Shown: one piece after another, positions 1-4,810 of the stretch
Layout: each line of letters begins with the position of its first letter
Position numbering within the stretch: the first letter of the stretch is position 1
Source: DATAYF01 sp036272735
Lineage (GTDB): Bacteria; Chloroflexota; Ktedonobacteria; Ktedonobacterales; Ktedonobacteraceae
Reading direction: 5' to 3'
Assembly: GCA_036272735.1 (NCBI GenBank)
Contig: DATAYF010000246.1
Location: 1 to 6,662 of the forward strand
DNA: 6,662 nt
The notes under the pieces: generated by a model
Database searches by the model: none
What the model saw: only the letters and a program-made list of their open reading frames with translations
Told to the model about the DNA's origin: nothing
Made by a program: the position numbers and the translations under genes

Positions 1-73
1 AGTACCAGCGCACGCACAGGACAATGATCTCGGCCTGGAAATGACGCCATTTGAACGGATCCTGCTCGGTCAT
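1..73 (-). CDS. IS6-family transposase, N-terminal end only (continues beyond window)
   Basis: Reading leftward from an ATG at 73, the first 24 codons translate as MTEQDPFKWRHFQ followed by AEIIVLCVRWY. This is the typical start of IS6/IS26-family DDE transposases, which open with a short charged leader, a F-K-W-R-H-F motif and then a hydrophobic stretch with C-V-R-W-Y. The rest of the protein, including the DDE catalytic core, lies outside the window, so I cannot say whether the gene is intact. A terminal inverted repeat of the IS6 type lies upstream of this start at about 125-140, as expected for the 5' end of such an element. No strong ribosome binding site is visible; the upstream strand is purine-rich (AAGAAAAAAGAG). 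Confidence 0.8.
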   Translation of the reverse strand, partial: MTEQDPFKWRHFQAEIIVLCVRWY

Positions 74-124
74 GATTGGCACTCTTTTTTCTTCTTTTTC
101 ACCAACCATAACAGATCAGCTTTC

Positions 125-140
125 TTTTTGCAACACAGCC
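125..140 (-). repeat. IS6-type terminal inverted repeat
   Basis: On the plus strand this reads TTTTTGCAACACAGCC; its complement begins GGCTGTGTTGCAAA. It resembles the 14-bp ends of IS6-family elements and lies at exactly the point where homology to the neighbouring transposase begins. The partner repeat is outside the window. Confidence 0.65.
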
Positions 141-596
141 CGCACCGACTCCACCCACATCCTGGCCAAGATTCGTGCCATCAATCGACTGATGTGTGTG
201 GGTGAAGCCATGCGGTTCGCGCTCAATAGCCTGGCCGTTGTGGCTGGAGAGTGGCTCCTCGCCCATGCTGAGGACGAGTGGTTGTACCGCTATGGCCATC
301 GGATCGAAGAAAGCTGTCTGCCAAAGAGCCGAGCCGAACGCCTGGAATTGGCAGAGACCATTGGCAGGGATGGTGCCTTGCTTCTCGATGCAGTTTTCGA
401 TGCGGCTTCTCCGCCCTTGCTACGCGAGCTCCCAGCTATTGAGCTATTGCGTCGCATCTGGGTCCAGAATTACTGGTATGAGAATGGTCACTTGCACTGG
501 CGCAGCATCGAGGATATTCCTCCCTCAGCCCTCTATGTTGGTTCCCCCTATGATCGCGAGGCGCGCTACAGCAAAAAGCGGAGCACCACTTGGGTG
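141..596 (+). pseudogene. IS1182-like (IS4/IS5 superfamily) transposase remnant, truncated at both ends
   Basis: The plus-strand frame carries a central block of an IS1182-type DDE transposase. It starts at R-T-D-S-T-H-I-L (about 141-164) and continues through NSLAVVAGEWLLAH, EEXXLPKSRAERLELAETIG-like sequence, LLRELPAIELLRRIWVQNYW, the R-S-I-E-D-I-P-P motif and SPYDREARYSKKRSTTW, ending at about 596. In intact members the next residues continue toward the catalytic core (GYKVHLTETC-type), but here the frame passes into unrelated sequence. The 5' part is removed by the IS6 end at 140. The leading DST motif probably contains the first catalytic aspartate, while later catalytic residues are absent, so no active transposase can be made. 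The frame stays open to 794, but residues beyond 596 are not recognisable transposase. Confidence 0.75.
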
Positions 597-874
597 AGCC
601 TCCCCCTTATGGTAGAGTCTAGTATATTCCACTTTCCCCGACTCTATCAAACAGGCTCATCCGCACTTTTCGTGATAAGCTGTGCAATAAAGCGCCCTCA
701 AAAAGTGGTGGTAGGCTGCAAAGCTAAGCCAGGTATACTCCAGGCTCGACGTGGCCGTCGAAGTCCCACTCGCGCGAGATACCAGCTCGGTTGATGAGAA
801 AGAAGTATGAGGAACGTTGATTCGATCGATAGAGAGCTACAGACAGACGCGGTCACCTATGTTAAAATAGCACG
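597..874. other. Gene-free stretch with IS-end debris
   Basis: I see no gene here that I can support. The stretch begins where the transposase remnant loses homology. It contains a small inverted repeat (TAGAGTC at 613-619 with GACTCTA at 640-646, loop 20) and the repeat at 654-719 that has a diverged copy near 4736-4804. From about 720 to 870 nothing is recognisable until the AT-rich TATGTTAAAATAG just before the IS607-type start at 875. Confidence 0.6.
654..719 (+). repeat. IS-end or MITE-end-like repeat, copy A
   Basis: This 66-bp segment begins GGCTCATCCGCACTTTTCG and ends GGTAGGCTGC. It aligns, with a few substitutions and small gaps, to the reverse complement of 4736-4804; by eye roughly 60 of 69 aligned positions agree. 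Similarity stops abruptly at the GGCTC edge, which suggests the outer boundary of a transposable element. No partner inverted repeat for this copy was found nearby, so it looks like a solitary end. Within it, CACTTTT (664-670) and AAAAGTG form a weak inverted repeat. Confidence 0.6.
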
Positions 875-1084
875 ATGAAACTGATGGATTACGCGAGGCT
901 CCAAGGCATCAGCTACCACACCGCCTGGAGGTGGTACAAGGCAAACAAGATCCAGGGGCGACAAATAGACACCGGCACTATTCTGGTGACAGAACCGTTG
1001 CCAGTGAAAGAGCGGCCTACCACTTCCAACGTTGCGGTGTATACGCGGGTGTCTTCATCGGAGAACACGTCAAACCTGGACAGT
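875..1084 (+). pseudogene. IS607-family serine recombinase (TnpA) remnant, truncated at its 3' side
   Basis: The start is ATG at 875, preceded by an AT-rich TTAAAATAG and no clear Shine-Dalgarno. Residues 1-40 (YARLQGISYHTAWRWYKANK...TGTILV) form the MerR-like helix-turn-helix typical of IS607 TnpA. Residues 53-70 carry V-A-V-Y-T-R-V-S-S-S-E-N and N-L-D-S, the start of the resolvase catalytic domain; the nucleophile is expected to be Ser60. In intact proteins (about 200 residues) the next motif is Q-A-E-R-L. Here the reading changes to RPTVYGHREN and stops at 1123, so the rest of the catalytic domain and the C-terminus are lost. From about 1090 the DNA belongs to a different gene in another frame. 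No TnpB (RNA-guided nuclease) gene follows. Confidence 0.8.
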
Positions 1085-1089
1085 CGGCC

Positions 1090-1325
1090 GACCGTATACG
1101 GACATCGAGAAAACCATCATTAATAAGAGGATTCATCTCACCAGGGATGGCCGGAAGAATAGCTTGACCCCAGCAGCCGCAATCGCCTATTTCCGCGAAT
1201 TGGCGGCGATGGGCATTGACCAGGCTATTGTCAGTCTGCCCAATGTGGCCGACCTGGAACCCTTCGAGCTCTTCGCAACCAAGATCATTCTCGCCGTCGA
1301 ACAGATCGAGGTTGCTGGCCGATAA
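1090..1325 (+). pseudogene. C-terminal fragment of an F420-dependent LLM-class oxidoreductase
   Basis: In a frame different from the preceding recombinase, about 77 codons read Y-T-D-I-E-K-T, L-T-R-D-G-R-K-N-S-L-T-P-A-A-A-I, F-R-E-L-A-A-M-G-I-D-Q-A-I-V-S-L-P-N-V and L-E-P-F-E-L-F-A-T-K-I, ending in TAA at 1323-1325. This is the usual C-terminus of luciferase-like (LLM) F420-dependent oxidoreductases of actinobacterial and Chloroflexi type, where an aspartate or glutamate-rich linker leads into S-L-T-P and a (V/I)SLPNV strand of the TIM barrel. The N-terminal three quarters, including the F420-binding portion, are missing. An open frame can be entered at ATG 1032, but its first ~20 residues are recombinase DNA read out of frame. 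The fragment is not expected to be functional. Confidence 0.72.
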
Positions 1326-1365
1326 GGAACTGCTTGAGAGCAGAAGCCAGAGGCGACGGCTACGC

Positions 1366-1473
1366 TCAGATGGGAATGGACTTGCGTTCCGCTGGCGTGA
1401 GATTTTGGTACACCTGCTTGAGCAGGTGCTCAGGAGTTCCGCCGAGTTCGGTATGTGCAGCGGTGGAATGCCA
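1366..1473 (-). pseudogene. Possible C-terminal remnant of an unidentified protein
   Basis: On the minus strand, 35 codons ending in TGA at 1366 read W-H-S-T-A-A-H-T-E-L-G-G, T-P-E-H-L-L-K-Q-V-Y-Q and N-L-T-P-A-E-R-K-S-I-P-I. The amphipathic character, the L-T-P-A-E-R motif and the ordinary codon choice look like the tail of a real protein, possibly a transposase. I cannot name the family, and upstream of about 1473 the frame has no such character. It may also be a chance frame. Confidence 0.25.
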
Positions 1474-1540
1474 GATTCTAGAATAGAACCTGAATGGAGC
1501 CAGGCGAGGAGGCTCACAGAGAAGCCAATAGAACGAAACG

Positions 1541-1550
1541 AGAAGGGAAG
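1541..1550 (+). promoter_or_regulatory. Ribosome binding site of the M20 amidohydrolase
   Basis: AGAAGGGAAG ends five bases before the ATG at 1556 and is the only good purine-rich Shine-Dalgarno in this stretch; it fixes the start. Confidence 0.6.
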
Positions 1551-1555
1551 CATTC

Positions 1556-2710
1556 ATGGACGCAAAGAAGAAGGCTCAGGAAACCGTACACGCCTATCAG
1601 CAGACCTTGATCGATCTGAGCCATCGCATTCACGACCACCCGGAACTGGGCTTTGCCGAAGAGAAAGCCAGCCGCTGGATCACCGAGGTACTCGCCGATG
1701 CCGGCCTTCATGTTGAGACAGGTATTTGCGATCTTCCAACCGCCTTTCGCGCGCGAGCAGGCAACGGTCCTTTCCATATTGCCATCTGTGCCGAGTACGA
1801 TGCCCTGCCCAAAATAGGACATGCTTGCGGGCATAATCTCATGGCGGCCATGGCGACCGGCGCGGGTATAGCAGCGGCGCAGATTGCCGACGATCTTGGC
1901 CTGACCATCGAGGTCATCGGAACACCCGCCGAGGAGGTTGGGAATGCCGGCGGCAAGATCCTCCTCCTTGAACGAGGTGCCTTTAAAGGCATACACGCGG
2001 CAATGCTGGTCCATCCCCACCCCATGCCCTTTGATGCTATTGGCGCAGGCACGCTTGCCGTTGCTCTCTTTGATGTTCACTATACTGGCAAAGCCTCGCA
2101 CGCGGGGATCGCACCCGAGCAAGGCATCAATGCCGCCGATGCCATGACCATTGCCCAAGTCGCCATCGGACTGCTGCGCCAACAGCTTCCCTCAACTATT
2201 CGCATCAGCGGCATCCTCACCGATGGGGGCGAGGCTGCCAATATCATTCCGAGCCATACGTCTGCCCGCTATAACCTGCGCGCGCCAACGTTCGATGAAC
2301 TCCTGGATCTGCATGCGAGAGTAACCCGCTGCTTTGAGGCAGGCGCACTGGCAACCGGTGCGCACCTGGAGATCGTCGGAGGAGACAAGCCATATGCTCA
2401 TATGGTGCAGAACGCTGCCATGGCTGAGCTGTACCGGCGGAATGCGGAGGCATTGGGCCGCATTGTCCAGAAGGGCCCAAGAAGCGGAGCGGGTACCGAT
2501 ATGGGAAACATCTCGCAGGTGATTCCTTCTATCCAGCCGCAGATAGGGATTAATTGTCTGCCCGCCATCAACCACCAGCCGGAATTTGCCGCCGCCTGCG
2601 TCATGCCAAAGGCCGATAAAGCTGTGCTTGATGGCGCACTTGCGATGGCCTGGACGACCATCGACCTGGCGCTGGATCATACGCTGCGGGATCAATTGAT
2701 GCAGAAATAA
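1556..2710 (+). CDS. M20-family metallo-amidohydrolase (M20D / PM20D2-AbgB-like)
   Basis: This 384-residue protein is of normal length for cytoplasmic M20D amidohydrolases, with no signal peptide. The family hydrolyses amide bonds of N-acyl amino acids or small dipeptides with two divalent metal ions. Visible motifs are H-D-H-P-E-L-G-F (27-33); H-A-C-G-H-N-L-M (89-96), giving metal ligands Cys91 and His93; G-T-P-A-E-E (122-127), with the catalytic/bridging acid Glu126 or Glu127; V-H-P-H-P (152-156), with a ligand His; G-K-A-S-H-A-G (178-184), starting the lid/dimerisation domain; G-A-G-T-D-M-G-N (311-318); and I-N-H-Q-P-E-F (338-344), whose His340 is the last ligand. The G-N-A-G-G-K-I-L-L-L-E-R-G-A-F stretch and HACGHN (Asn, not Asp) point to the ACY1L2/PM20D2 and AbgB side of the family, such as p-aminobenzoyl-glutamate or beta-alanyl/lysyl dipeptide hydrolases. 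The substrate cannot be read from the sequence. The gene is monocistronic, with a hairpin starting two bases after its stop. Confidence 0.9.
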   Translation: MDAKKKAQETVHAYQQTLIDLSHRIHDHPELGFAEEKASRWITEVLADAGLHVETGICDLPTAFRARAGNGPFHIAICAEYDALPKIGHACGHNLMAAMATGAGIAAAQIADDLGLTIEVIGTPAEEVGNAGGKILLLERGAFKGIHAAMLVHPHPMPFDAIGAGTLAVALFDVHYTGKASHAGIAPEQGINAADAMTIAQVAIGLLRQQLPSTIRISGILTDGGEAANIIPSHTSARYNLRAPTFDELLDLHARVTRCFEAGALATGAHLEIVGGDKPYAHMVQNAAMAELYRRNAEALGRIVQKGPRSGAGTDMGNISQVIPSIQPQIGINCLPAINHQPEFAAACVMPKADKAVLDGALAMAWTTIDLALDHTLRDQLMQK

Positions 2711-2711
2711 A

Positions 2712-2773
2712 AAAGCAGCGGATGGCCCCTCAATGCAAAACTGAATTTGCATTGAGGGGCCATCCGCTGCTTT
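2712..2773. terminator. Long perfect hairpin between convergent genes (bidirectional terminator-like)
   Basis: The left arm (2712-2739) and right arm (2746-2773) are perfect reverse complements over 28 bp, with a six-base loop ACTGAA. The stem starts one base after the base following the TAA of the amidohydrolase. For rightward transcription only TTT follows the stem. For leftward transcription the stem is followed by TTTTTTATTT, a proper U-tract. It is therefore better built to stop transcripts arriving from the minus-strand gene that ends at 3038, and may serve both convergent genes. The perfect 28-bp stem is longer than most intrinsic terminators. Confidence 0.75.
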
Positions 2774-3037
2774 GCTGCCGGAACCGTGACGCCGATCCCA
2801 TCAGAAGCGGGTTTTGTTGACGTACTGCTGAGCGGCATATGTACGTGTTATGCCGGAAAGCCTATCACCTGAAGCCATTCACTTCATCGCTCAATCCAGC
2901 GGGTTATCTTCTATGAGCAGGGTCCCGCTGCGTAAGAACCTTTGCGACTTGACCAATCACTCCATTGCCGACAGGCAACGATCCGTTAGTGGTGTCTGAA
3001 ATTCGGCCAAATGTATGCTGACGAAGAGTTCCTGGGG
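2774..3037. other. Intergenic region between convergent genes
   Basis: I see no supported gene here. Two minor inverted repeats occur: CGGCATA 2833-2839 with TATGCCG 2849-2855 (loop 9), and CAGCGGG 2897-2903 with CCCGCTG 2924-2930 (loop 20). A short minus-strand open stretch (2904-3037) is discussed under the rejected items. Confidence 0.5.
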
Positions 3038-4105
3038 CTACCCACACATAAGCGGCAGGCCACGAAAATCACAATAGTATCTGACCGCTTCGCGCGCCCC
3101 TGTCTCCAGGTCGGAGGATTGGTCGAAGGGTTTAAGGAGGATGTCAAGCTCGTTCCGCTTAAGCGTGCGCTTCCACGTGCCGACAACCTGGCCCGCAACG
3201 ACTAGCATGGGCATGAAGACACCGTTGCTGCCCGGCACCACTTTCTGGGCATGCTTGGTGGCAAGCACGGCACTGCGGTCCTTGTACCCAAGCAGATATT
3301 CATCGAAGCCGGGTAGCAAGTAGAGGTCAGAGGAGTGACGCGCCCCGCCGCTGAGCGCGTCACTGGAGAGCCAGTATTCCTGCCCGTTGTGCTTCTCGAC
3401 GCAAAGCTCGCTTCGGACGGCGTGAAATCCGGTCCTGGCATCGCTGATGGTCAAGCCCGTCCACCAGGCGAAATCGTAAACGGTGGCCGGTCCGTGGCTA
3501 GCCACATAGCGCTTCGCAAGCTCAGTCAGGGCCTCCTCACGCGATAGTTTCCGTAACTGTGGCACCCATTCATCGAGCAGCACAAAGGTCTGCTGCTTGC
3601 CCTCGTGCGGCCCCAGGCAGATCAGCCCCGTCTGTGCCAAATACCACAGCAGGTGATAGCCACGCTGGCCCCTGGTACTGATGCCCGCATCTTCCCAGAG
3701 GGTCATTACATCAGGGCGAGAGAGGCGCTTGCCGCCGTGCAGCGCGTCGTGAAGGAGTTGCGCGGCGCGCTCGATGATGACCCCATCGAGTTCGAGTTGC
3801 TCCTGCCTGCGCTTATCCCTCGCGATCATGCGCGTGGCTGTCAGTTCCAGCATCCATTTCGTATCTTCCGCCAGGACAAAATGCAGCGTGCCGCGCATGG
3901 GCCAGGTACGCACGATCTTCCCCTCGGCTATCGCTTGCTCGACCATTGCCACCGTCGCGGAGCGCATGCGCAGGCCAATCGCCCACAACGCCTCCTGGTA
4001 CTCCTGCGCCTGCATCGCGCCCAGCCAACGTACTACCTCTTCCGGCGTCTGGCAGTGCTCACCGTCAATCCGCTGGCTCATCAATCGTTGCTGCGCAATG
4101 TCCAT
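3038..4105 (-). CDS. AlkZ/YcaQ-type winged-helix DNA glycosylase-like protein (HTH_42 family)
   Basis: This 355-residue cytoplasmic protein belongs to the winged-helix DNA-binding domain family (HTH_42, formerly DUF1006), whose characterised members AlkZ and E. coli YcaQ excise bases from DNA interstrand crosslinks and alkylated sites. Residues 31-36 read M-Q-A-Q-E-Y: Gln32 and Gln34 form the Q-x-Q pair used for catalysis by AlkZ, whereas YcaQ-type proteins have Q-x-D. The conserved I-V-R-T-W-P-M-R-G-T-L-H-F-V lies at 64-77. Further family signatures are H-G-P-A-T-V-Y-D-F-A-W-W-T-G-L (204-218), L-L-P-G-F-D-E-Y-L-L-G-Y-K-D-R-S (263-278) and G-Q-V-V-G-T-W-K-R (305-313). Length and motifs are complete, so the gene is probably functional. 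It is monocistronic, convergent with the amidohydrolase, and flanked upstream by mobile debris. AlkZ in Streptomyces protects against azinomycin, but no biosynthetic genes are seen here, so a general repair role is as likely. Confidence 0.85.
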   Translation of the reverse strand: MDIAQQRLMSQRIDGEHCQTPEEVVRWLGAMQAQEYQEALWAIGLRMRSATVAMVEQAIAEGKIVRTWPMRGTLHFVLAEDTKWMLELTATRMIARDKRRQEQLELDGVIIERAAQLLHDALHGGKRLSRPDVMTLWEDAGISTRGQRGYHLLWYLAQTGLICLGPHEGKQQTFVLLDEWVPQLRKLSREEALTELAKRYVASHGPATVYDFAWWTGLTISDARTGFHAVRSELCVEKHNGQEYWLSSDALSGGARHSSDLYLLPGFDEYLLGYKDRSAVLATKHAQKVVPGSNGVFMPMLVVAGQVVGTWKRTLKRNELDILLKPFDQSSDLETGAREAVRYYCDFRGLPLMCG

Positions 4106-4111
4106 GCCTGT

Positions 4112-4119
4112 CTTCTCCC
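4112..4119 (-). promoter_or_regulatory. Ribosome binding site of the AlkZ-like gene
   Basis: On the minus strand GGGAGAAG lies about six to nine bases before the ATG at 4105. This supports that start, which also gives the expected family N-terminus. Confidence 0.55.
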
Positions 4120-4200
4120 TCGCGGCCTGTATTGAGCGCTTCCACTATACCAGCTACCAGCCACATCCGTCAAAGATTGCCCTCGTTTGTTGGCATTTGT

Positions 4201-4221
4201 CGGTTCTGTCAGAACTCAGAA
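4201..4221 (+). repeat. Left inverted repeat of the 272-bp element
   Basis: The 16-bp perfect core (4201-4216) plus AGAA is inverted relative to 4452-4472. The core contains the palindrome GTTCTGTCAGAAC at 4203-4215. Confidence 0.65.
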
Positions 4222-4451
4222 GATGATTTGGCGTGGAGGCTGCTCACAGTGTATGATTGTGAGAAACCAGCATCTGATTTTGGCGAATTCCACCACTATT
4301 TTCGTTTTGCTTCCATACGGAAGAAAAATGTATTACTGGCGCAACAACAACAACTATTTTATGAACGATTTGTAGTCTTGCAAGAACTGATGGTCGCAAC
4401 CTCATAGTTCGCTGACGACGTTGGAGAAAGTTGAGTGAACGTGTCTTCACG

Positions 4452-4472
4452 TTCTCAGTTCTGACAGAACCG
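4452..4472 (-). repeat. Right inverted repeat of the 272-bp element
   Basis: This is the reverse complement of the left arm, with palindrome GTTCTGACAGAAC at 4458-4470. It borders the transposase fragment that begins about 4474. Confidence 0.65.
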
Positions 4473-4473
4473 A

Positions 4474-4656
4474 GAAGACCGGTGCCGAGTACGTTGCGTT
4501 CCGGTGATGGAAATGCTGGCGGTTCTGAATACGGTGGTTCTCTCCTTGATGCAACTGCATCAGGTTTCTACCATTGCAAAGCAACTTCGTCGGTTCGCTT
4601 TTCATCCAGAGGAGGCCCTTCCCTGGTTGTATCAGGACTTGGCCCTCGAGTATTAA
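4474..4656 (+). pseudogene. ISAs1-like transposase, C-terminal fragment
   Basis: Reading plus-strand codons from 4474 gives E-D-R-C-R-V-R, then M-E-M-L-A-V-L-N-T-V-V-L-S-L-M (from 4507), Q-L-H-Q-V-S-T-I-A-K-Q-L-R-R-F and H-P-E-E-A-L-P-W-L-Y-Q-D-L-A-L-E-Y, ending in TAA at 4654-4656. An E-D-x-x-x-x-R motif followed by VLAxLNTxxL and a small helical tail with A-x-Q-x-R-R-F is the usual end of ISAs1-type (IS4 superfamily) DDE transposases in Ktedonobacteria. The glutamate at 4474 may be the last catalytic acid. Everything upstream is missing: the frame is closed by TGA at 4462, inside the inverted repeat that ends at 4472. The fragment is too short to be active. Confidence 0.68.
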
Positions 4657-4669
4657 TGGACCGGATTAC

Positions 4670-4804
4670 GGCTCTCCCGCACTTTAAGTGAAAGCGCTAG
4701 TATATCTGAGGTGCCAGCATTGCTCGATTGGCTTCGCAGCCTGCCATCACTTTTTGATGGGCACTTTATTGCGCAGCTTATCACGGAAAGTGCGGGAGAG
4801 AGCC
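4670..4804. mobile_element. 135-bp inverted-repeat element (IS-end or MITE-like)
   Basis: GGCTCTCCCGCACTTT at 4670-4685 faces AAAGTGCGGGAGAGAGCC at 4787-4804; the arms match except for a two-base gap. The right 69 bp (4736-4804) is a diverged inverted copy of 654-719. The element lies 13 bp after the stop of the ISAs1-like transposase fragment and 6 bp before the stop codon of the dioxygenase gene. It may be a small non-autonomous element, or the 3' end of the IS that once carried that transposase. No target duplication is obvious. Confidence 0.55.
4736..4804 (-). repeat. IS-end or MITE-end-like repeat, copy B
   Basis: Read on the minus strand it begins GGCTCTCTCCCGCACTTTCC and ends GGCAGGCTGC, collinear with 654-719 apart from several substitutions and short gaps. 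The shared block stops at the GGCTC edge in both copies. Confidence 0.6.
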
Positions 4805-4810
4805 AAACTA

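Larger units (their letters stand above)
1..140 (-). mobile_element. Terminal part of an IS6-family insertion sequence
   Basis: The element runs out of the left edge of the window. Its outer end is placed at about 140 because the minus strand there begins GGCTGTGTTGCAAA. This matches the well-known IS6-family end pattern (GG, a few variable bases, then TGTTGCAAA, as in IS26 and IS257). A 50-65 bp leader separates this end from the transposase start at 73, normal for the family. Immediately to the right, at 141, coding sequence of an unrelated transposase resumes, so this IS inserted into an older IS. The boundary could be one base further right (a third G). The 8-bp target duplication cannot be checked because the other end is missing. 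Confidence 0.72.
1326..1555. other. Intergenic region upstream of the amidohydrolase
   Basis: There is no confident gene on the plus strand. The region holds a hairpin-forming palindrome, CACCTGCT-TG-AGCAGGTG, at 1411-1428, a possible minus-strand ORF tail (1366-1473), and near its 3' end the ribosome binding site of the next gene. No clear -35/-10 pair could be assigned for the amidohydrolase. Confidence 0.5.
4201..4472. mobile_element. 272-bp MITE-like element with palindromic terminal inverted repeats
   Basis: CGGTTCTGTCAGAACT at 4201-4216 is the exact reverse complement of AGTTCTGACAGAACCG at 4457-4472. After one mismatch the match continues for four bases (4218-4221 with 4452-4455). Each arm is itself a palindrome, GTTCTG-N-CAGAAC. 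The interior encodes no recognisable protein and contains a CAA-rich tract near 4340. The right edge at 4472 abuts the first recognisable codon of an ISAs1-like transposase fragment. I see no clear target-site duplication (TTTGT on the left, AGAAG on the right), so it may be an old insertion or a deleted IS rather than a proven MITE. Confidence 0.5.

Noticed and set aside
51..794. One 247-codon open frame read as a single hypothetical protein
   Set aside because: It is a composite. Before 141 it is the non-coding end of an IS6 element, 141-596 is a transposase remnant, and after 596 it runs through unrelated repeat sequence.
1017..1553. Long minus-strand open frame (178 codons)
   Set aside because: It lies antisense to the recombinase and LLM oxidoreductase fragments, shows no domain character and is best explained as a shadow frame.
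1514..2182. 222-codon minus-strand open frame inside the amidohydrolase
   Set aside because: It is fully antisense to a well-supported gene with all its catalytic motifs, so it is a high-GC shadow frame.
2833..2930. Two 7-bp stems (2833-2855 and 2897-2930) as terminators or RNA structures
   Set aside because: The stems are short, the loops are 9 and 20 bases, and there is no U-tract. Such stems are expected by chance in intergenic DNA.
2904..3037. Minus-strand open stretch with a GAF-like look (L-P-V-G-N-G-V-I-G-Q-V-A)
   Set aside because: It is only about 43 codons, has no supported start, is closed by TAA at 2904-2906, and begins in the tail of the AlkZ-like gene in another frame. The resemblance is too short to distinguish from chance.
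3605..4226. Plus-strand open frames of 150-176 codons opposite the AlkZ-like gene
   Set aside because: They are low-complexity shadow translations antisense to a gene with clear family motifs.
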